A DNA stretch of 11,537 nucleotides. Origin: CAZESH01 sp964514665 (GTDB lineage: Bacteria; Bacillota; Bacilli; Paenibacillales; KCTC-25726). The DNA lies in NCBI GenBank assembly GCA_964514665.1, contig CAZESH010000123.1, positions 1-11,537 on the forward strand, written 5' to 3'. Made by a program: the position numbers and the translations under genes. Below the pieces are notes generated by a model. It ran no database searches. It saw nothing but the letters and a program-made list of their open reading frames with translations, and had not been told where the DNA came from. Below are positions 7,768 through 11,537 of the stretch, one piece after another (positions within the stretch are counted from its first letter, which is position 1; every line of letters begins with the position of its first letter).

Positions 7768-7796
7768 GCTTATTGCAAACCTTTTAGAGGTACTAG

Positions 7797-7815
7797 AACA
7801 TATTGAGTGTATGTT
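7797..7815 (+). repeat. Inverted repeat in the flgB upstream region
   Basis: AACATA and TATGTT form perfect 6-bp arms around a 7-nt centre (TTGAGTG), and in RNA the stem can extend by a G-U and an A-U pair. A short T run follows. Each arm holds only one G-C pair, so as a hairpin it is weak; a protein-binding dyad is the other reading. Confidence 0.45.
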
Positions 7816-7830
7816 TTTGTCGTTAAAAAC

Positions 7831-7841
7831 CTTGAATCAAG
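7831..7841 (+). repeat. Short palindrome in the flgB upstream region
   Basis: CTTGAATCAAG is a perfect 5-bp dyad around one central A, 95 nt upstream of the flgB start. It is short enough to occur by chance, but it lies where an operator for the flagellar operon would be expected. Confidence 0.35.
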
Positions 7842-7935
7842 TATTATTTTCTATGAATCTGTCGAATAAAGGAGGATAATCGCTGCAGTTTGTTGAATTA
7901 AATTAAACATCTTCATTTTGAAAGCGGGGAGTATC

Positions 7936-8349
7936 ATGTCTTTTCTGGATAATAGCCAGTTTCGCTTGTTGGAAAATTCTTTGGGAGCTGCTGCTCTTCG
8001 ACAAAAAGTGATAGCCAATAACATTGCCAATGTGGATACACCGAACTTCAAACGCTCGGATGTGGTTTTTGAGGATTTGCTGAAAAAGGAGCTTTCCGGA
8101 TCTCCATCGTCCTTCCAGGGTTACCGCACAAATCCGCGGCATTTGCAAATTGGCAGAGCTGACTCGAAAAGTATTGAGCCGCAAATTGTAACGGATGAAA
8201 ATACGGCGATGAACAATAACATGAACAATGTCGATATTGATTCGGAAATGTCGCTGCTTGCCAAAAATCAGCTGGAGTACAATGCATTAATTCAACAGCT
8301 TAACAGCGAATTGCGAAAATTGAGAATCGTCATTGACGGGAGAGGGTGA
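7936..8349 (+). CDS. flgB: Flagellar basal-body rod protein FlgB
   Basis: FlgB is a proximal rod subunit of the flagellum, exported by the flagellar type III system and placed just above the MS ring and FliE. The 137-residue protein carries the rod-protein N-terminal motif ANNIANVDTPNFKR (27-40) and the C-terminal NNVDIDSEMSLLAKNQLEYN helix. Both ends form the coiled coil shared by rod and hook proteins. ATG 7936 is preceded by GGGGAG only 4 nt away, a rather short spacing. A TTG at 7918 would add six residues but has no ribosome binding site. This is the first gene of the flagellar block. The flgC start is within a few nt of its stop. Confidence 0.96.
   Translation: MSFLDNSQFRLLENSLGAAALRQKVIANNIANVDTPNFKRSDVVFEDLLKKELSGSPSSFQGYRTNPRHLQIGRADSKSIEPQIVTDENTAMNNNMNNVDIDSEMSLLAKNQLEYNALIQQLNSELRKLRIVIDGRG
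8338..8346 (+). promoter_or_regulatory. Ribosome binding site deciding the flgC start
   Basis: GGGAGAGGG lies at the very end of flgB, 8 nt before GTG 8355. Another in-frame GTG at 8346 overlaps the flgB stop as GTGA but would touch this site directly, so 8355 is preferred. Confidence 0.6.
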
Positions 8350-8354
8350 AGGCA

Positions 8355-8804
8355 GTGAAGTTAAACGGCTTTGATATCAGTTCCTCGGCCTTGACAGCAC
8401 AGCGGCTGCGCATGGATATCATATCCTCCAACATTGCTAATGCGGAGACGACGCGCGGCAAGAACGTCAATGGAAAGTGGATTCCTTATACCCGGCAGAT
8501 GGTTGTGCTGGAGCCGAAAAAGGGACAAGCTTCTTTCTCCGATACGCTGCAATCGGCCATTTCGGGAACGGTTGGCAACGGCGTGAAGGTAACCCAAGTG
8601 TTGAATGATTCTTCCCCGTACAAACGTGTTTACAACCCAACGAGCCCGGATGCAGATGCGGATGGCTATGTACTGATGCCCAATGTGGATGTATTGAAGG
8701 AAATGGTCGATATGATCGACGCCAGCCGTTCGTATGAAGCTAACGTAACTGCGTTGAACGCCACTAAATCCATGTATATGAAGGCTCTGGAAATTGGAAA
8801 ATGA
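8355..8804 (+). CDS. flgC: Flagellar basal-body rod protein FlgC
   Basis: FlgC is a second proximal rod subunit, working with FlgB, FlgF and the distal rod. With GTG 8355 the protein has 149 residues and begins MKLNGFDISSSALTAQRLRMD, very close to the family N-terminus. The rod motif SSNIANAETTR (24-34), the central GYVLMPNVDVLKEMVDMI segment and the C-terminal SYEANVTALNATKSMYMKAL are all present. The gap to flgB is 5 nt, which suggests translational coupling. If GTG 8346 were used instead, the two genes would overlap by 4 nt and the protein would gain three residues. fliE follows after 18 nt. Confidence 0.96.
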   Translation: MKLNGFDISSSALTAQRLRMDIISSNIANAETTRGKNVNGKWIPYTRQMVVLEPKKGQASFSDTLQSAISGTVGNGVKVTQVLNDSSPYKRVYNPTSPDADADGYVLMPNVDVLKEMVDMIDASRSYEANVTALNATKSMYMKALEIGK

Positions 8805-8822
8805 TGATTAGGGGGGAACTTG

Positions 8823-9128
8823 ATGATTACTAAGGCTGGATTGCTGGCGAGTGGATTGAATCCTGCTTCTATACAGCCCAAAGCCGGAAACGGTGCTGTT
8901 GATTTATCCAAACAGTTCGGAAATTTCCTGGATCAAGCGATGGCCAATTTAAACGATCAGCAAGCTCAGGTCGATCAATTGACGAAAAGTATGGCAACAG
9001 GGGACTTGAATGATGTTTCACAGCTGATGATCGCATCGGAAAAATCGGCATTGGGTTTGCAGCTGACCGTGCAGGTCAGAAACAAAGTGATTGAAGCCTA
9101 TCAAGAGATTATGAGGATGCAGCTATAA
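8823..9128 (+). CDS. fliE: Flagellar hook-basal body complex protein FliE
   Basis: FliE is the small adaptor that joins the FliF MS ring to the FlgB rod and is needed early for export of other rod proteins. The 101-residue protein matches the family length. Its C-terminal half is the conserved helical part: DLSKQFGNFLDQAMANLNDQ, then MATGDLNDVSQLMIASEKS, LQLTVQVRNK and EAYQEIMRMQL. The N-terminal 30 residues are variable and low in conservation, as usual. The start is ATG 8823 with GGGGGG 6 nt upstream; the TTG just before it (8820) is a less likely alternative. Gene order flgB-flgC-fliE-fliF is the standard Firmicutes arrangement. Confidence 0.95.
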   Translation: MITKAGLLASGLNPASIQPKAGNGAVDLSKQFGNFLDQAMANLNDQQAQVDQLTKSMATGDLNDVSQLMIASEKSALGLQLTVQVRNKVIEAYQEIMRMQL

Positions 9129-9153
9129 TTTTTGCACACAATTAGGACATTTT

Positions 9154-9160
9154 GGGTGGG
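9154..9160 (+). promoter_or_regulatory. Ribosome binding site of fliF
   Basis: GGGTGGG lies 8 nt before TTG 9169. The nearby ATG at 9173 is out of frame and ATG 9161 runs straight into a stop, so the TTG is the likely start. Confidence 0.65.
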
Positions 9161-9168
9161 ATGTAAAA

Positions 9169-10764
9169 TTGAATGAAACGCTTTCCCGATATTGGGCAAA
9201 AGTGACACAGTATTGGAACCAGGTAAATAGAACCCAAAAAATCATCTTTATCTCCGGGCTTGCTTTAATTATCGCTATGATTGCAATTTTGACCTATTCA
9301 TTCTCAAGAACGCAGTATGTTGCAGCTTTTACCCAGTTGGACGCCAATGATGCAGCGGCGATTACCGATTATTTAAAAAAGCAGGGAATTACATATAAGC
9401 TGAGCGAAGACGGAAAAAGCATCGGTGTACCGCAAGCGATGGCCAATCAGGTAAAAATCGATGTAGAGTCACAAGGATTGATGAAAAATGGTTCGCTCGG
9501 TTACGGGATTTTCAGAAACAATATTTCGTCATTCGGGATGACCGACAACGAATTCAATCTGCTCAGCGTCGACGCAAAGGCCGGGGAAATCCAGCATCTA
9601 ATTAACAATATGAATGGCGTATATAATTCGAAAGTGCTGATCAATCAGCCGCAGCAGAGCGTTTTTCTGAACGATAATCAGAATCAATCCACGGCATCCG
9701 TGGTGATTCAGTTCAGCCCGGGCTATCGTCCGGATCAGCACCAAATCGATACGATCTATAACCTGGTCTCACACAGTGTGTCGAATTTGCCGTTAGATAA
9801 TATCACTATTTCCGATCAGAACGGGGAATTTACGCCTTCCTCCTCCGGTTCCGCAGCAGGAGGGCTGGCGGCTGCAACAGGGATAGCGGAGCAGCAGCTG
9901 CAATTCCGCAAGCAATTTGAACTGGATATTCAAAAAAACGTGTATCAGCTGCTGAGTCGGGTCATCGGACCGGATAAAGTGGTGGTAAGCGTCTTTTCTT
10001 CATTGAATTTTGACAAAAAGAATACAACCGAAAATTTGGTCACACCGGTCAATACGGTAGATCAAAAAGGAATAGAAATCAGCGTCGAGAAGATCCAAAA
10101 ATCTTATTCCAGCGAGGGTGGAAGTGCGAGCGGCGGCGTCCCGGGAACCGGTCCGAACGATGTGCCGGGATATCCGGGAACCTCGGGAACCGGAAACAGC
10201 AATTCCGAGGAAACCACGGACCGTGTCAATTATGACGTAAACCGGATTACCAACCAGATTGTCTCCAGTCCTTACCAAGTGAAGGATCTGACCATCAACG
10301 TGGCCGTGGAGCCACCGGTCAGCAACGACCCGAATTCCTTTACGCCGGAGCTGAAAACCGCAATCCAGCAAATTCTAAAAAATGTCGTAGGTGCTTCTCT
10401 GGCCGACAGCGGGCAAAAGCTTACGGATGAGGAACTGGCGAAGAAGGTATTGGTTTTTGCCCACTCATTCGACGGCAAGCCAACGATACCGAAGCAAAGC
10501 TTTTTAAGCACTCCGATCTTTTTCGGAATGGCTGGAGTTGCCCTTGCCGCTATAGGCGCGGCCGTGTTCCTGGCTTTACGCAGACGAAAATCCAGCGTTG
10601 CTGCGGAAGAGGAAATTCTGCAGACGCCGCAGTTGGAATTTCCGACGCTCGATGTCGATCAGGTATCCAATGAGAGTCAAGTTCGCAAGCAATTGGAATC
10701 TTTGGCCAAGAAAAAGCCTGAGGAATTTGTCGATCTGCTGCGCACATGGTTAGTTGATGAATAG
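9169..10764 (+). CDS. fliF: Flagellar MS-ring protein FliF
   Basis: FliF builds the MS ring in the cytoplasmic membrane, the base on which the rotor, rod and export gate assemble. The 531-residue protein has two membrane spans, TM1 at about 25-45 (IIFISGLALIIAMIAIL) and TM2 at about 450-470, with the ring-building motif domains outside the membrane between them. The segment ISSFGMTDNEFNLLSVDAKA and QQSVFLNDNQNQSTASVVIQ belong to the conserved ring domains. A Gly/Ser/Pro/Asn-rich loop lies at about 313-347, where FliF proteins usually have a poorly conserved insertion. The cytoplasmic tail ends in QLESLAKKKPEEFVDLLRTW, the part that binds the FliG N-terminal domain. The start is TTG. fliG begins 11 nt after the stop. 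Confidence 0.98.
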   Translation: MNETLSRYWAKVTQYWNQVNRTQKIIFISGLALIIAMIAILTYSFSRTQYVAAFTQLDANDAAAITDYLKKQGITYKLSEDGKSIGVPQAMANQVKIDVESQGLMKNGSLGYGIFRNNISSFGMTDNEFNLLSVDAKAGEIQHLINNMNGVYNSKVLINQPQQSVFLNDNQNQSTASVVIQFSPGYRPDQHQIDTIYNLVSHSVSNLPLDNITISDQNGEFTPSSSGSAAGGLAAATGIAEQQLQFRKQFELDIQKNVYQLLSRVIGPDKVVVSVFSSLNFDKKNTTENLVTPVNTVDQKGIEISVEKIQKSYSSEGGSASGGVPGTGPNDVPGYPGTSGTGNSNSEETTDRVNYDVNRITNQIVSSPYQVKDLTINVAVEPPVSNDPNSFTPELKTAIQQILKNVVGASLADSGQKLTDEELAKKVLVFAHSFDGKPTIPKQSFLSTPIFFGMAGVALAAIGAAVFLALRRRKSSVAAEEEILQTPQLEFPTLDVDQVSNESQVRKQLESLAKKKPEEFVDLLRTWLVDE

Positions 10765-10775
10765 GGGTGAGCTTA

Positions 10776-11537
10776 GTGGTTAAAGCGCATGTGCTGACAG
10801 GAAAACAAAAAGCCGCCATATTATTGATTACAATGGGACCTGAAGTTTCAGCGCAAATTTTCAAGCATTTACGCGATGAAGAAATTGAGCAGCTGACCTT
10901 GGAAATTGCCAACGTGCGCAAAGTGGACGGCTTGGAACGGGAATCGATTCTTTCGGAATTTCATCAGATCTGTATGGCGCAGGAATACATTTCACAAGGC
11001 GGCATTACATACGCAAAGGAAATCTTGGAACGGGCGTTAGGCTCCACCAAAGCGCTTGATATATTAAACCGCTTGACGGCAACCTTGCAGGTCAGACCTT
11101 TCGATTTTGCCAGAAAAGCCGACCCGGCCCAGATTCTGAACTTTATCCAGAATGAGAACAACCAGACCATTGCCCTGGTCCTGTCTTATTTGCAAGCGGA
11201 TCAGGCTTCGGTGATTTTATCCGCGCTGCCGCAGGATAAGCAGGCCGACGTTGCCAAAAGAATCGCCTTGATGGACAGTACATCTCCCGAAGTGATCACA
11301 CAGGTCGAACGGGTGCTGGAACAGAAGCTTTCCGCAACCGTTACCCAGGATTACACCTCGGCAGGGGGAATCGAATCGATCGTGCAAATCCTGAACGGCG
11401 TTGACAGAGGTACGGAAAGAACGATTTTGGATTCACTGGAAATCCAAGATCCGGAATTAGCCGAAGAAATCAAGAAACGGATGTTTGTATTCGAGGATAT
11501 CGTCAATTTGGACAATCGTTCGATTCAGCGCATTATC
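10776..11537 (+). CDS. fliG: Flagellar motor switch protein FliG, 5' part
   Basis: FliG is the rotor protein that sits on FliF and meets the stator; it converts ion flow into torque and switches direction with FliM. The window holds 254 codons of about 338, so the torque-generating charged helix at the C-terminus is not visible. The start is GTG 10776 after GGGGTGAG, giving MVKAHVLTGKQKAAILLITM. The N-terminal FliF-binding domain spans roughly residues 1-100, followed by the middle armadillo-like domain and then GGIESIVQILNGVDRGTE and the LEIQDPELAEEIKKRMFVFE segment, nearly invariant in the family. The usual EHPQ motif of the middle domain reads ENNQ here (127-130). The frame stays open to the window end. 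Confidence 0.97.
   Translation, partial: MVKAHVLTGKQKAAILLITMGPEVSAQIFKHLRDEEIEQLTLEIANVRKVDGLERESILSEFHQICMAQEYISQGGITYAKEILERALGSTKALDILNRLTATLQVRPFDFARKADPAQILNFIQNENNQTIALVLSYLQADQASVILSALPQDKQADVAKRIALMDSTSPEVITQVERVLEQKLSATVTQDYTSAGGIESIVQILNGVDRGTERTILDSLEIQDPELAEEIKKRMFVFEDIVNLDNRSIQRII

Larger units (their letters stand above)
7697..7935 (+). other. codY-flgB spacer, expected to hold the fla/che promoter
   Basis: This 239-nt AT-rich stretch is the only large non-coding gap. It holds the codY terminator, inverted repeats at 7797-7815 and 7831-7841, and a Shine-Dalgarno-like AAAGGAGG at 7868-7875 with no gene behind it. In B. subtilis the equivalent region carries sigma-A and sigma-D promoters for the fla/che operon. 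Here I find only weak candidates, such as TTGTCG (7817-7822) with TATTAT (7842-7847) at a long 19-nt spacing. No good match to TAAA-N15-GCCGATAT is visible. No ORF here resembles a protein. Confidence 0.6.

Noticed and set aside
7832..7857. TTGAAT and TATGAA as a sigma-A promoter for flgB
   Set aside because: The spacing is only 14 nt, too short for a normal sigma-A promoter, so I did not annotate it.
10111..10212. Gly/Pro/Ser-rich stretch in FliF as a possible repeat insertion
   Set aside because: Low-complexity loops at this place are usual in FliF, and the frame and flanking domains are intact.
1..11537. Mobile elements, CRISPR arrays, tRNA/rRNA genes, defence or secondary-metabolite genes
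   Set aside because: None seen. Every sizeable stretch is explained by a conserved housekeeping or flagellar gene in conserved order, apart from the codY-flgB spacer.

Overview
The window is a typical low-GC Gram-positive (Firmicutes, order Bacillales) chromosomal core region. All genes lie on the + strand, in the order dprA(3' end)-topA-trmFO-xerC-hslV-hslU-codY-flgB-flgC-fliE-fliF-fliG(5' part). From memory, this is the same order as the smf-topA-trmFO-codV-codW-codX-codY-flgB...fliG region of Bacillus subtilis. Roughly balanced base composition, many TTG starts and protein sequences clearly diverged from B. subtilis suggest a Paenibacillaceae-like member rather than Bacillus itself. That placement is inference.

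Left module (about 3-7696): DNA uptake and recombination loader DprA, topoisomerase I, the folate-dependent tRNA m5U54 methyltransferase TrmFO, chromosome-dimer recombinase XerC, the HslVU (ClpQY/CodWX) ATP-dependent protease, and the nutrient-sensing repressor CodY. Gaps between genes are 15-67 nt and each gene has its own Shine-Dalgarno sequence, so this looks like one housekeeping cluster that may be transcribed as an operon. A 12-bp hairpin followed by a T run at 7737-7767 probably ends it.

Spacer (7697-7935): the only sizeable non-coding stretch. It holds the terminator, two small inverted repeats and a strong Shine-Dalgarno-like sequence with no real gene behind it. I see no convincing sigma-A or sigma-D promoter.

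Right module (7936 to the end): the start of the large flagellar fla/che operon, with rod proteins FlgB and FlgC, the rod/MS-ring adaptor FliE, the MS-ring protein FliF and the rotor switch protein FliG (cut by the window end). These are the first basal-body parts to assemble, in their usual order.

I found no previously undescribed system. The points worth a second look are local variations in known proteins: an HslV N-terminus that lacks the Ser-after-Met arrangement reported for B. subtilis CodW, a CodY with a conserved DNA-binding domain but changed residues at the isoleucine pocket, and a FliG with ENNQ in place of the EHPQ motif. The structured spacer ahead of the flagellar genes and the dominance of non-ATG starts are also noted.
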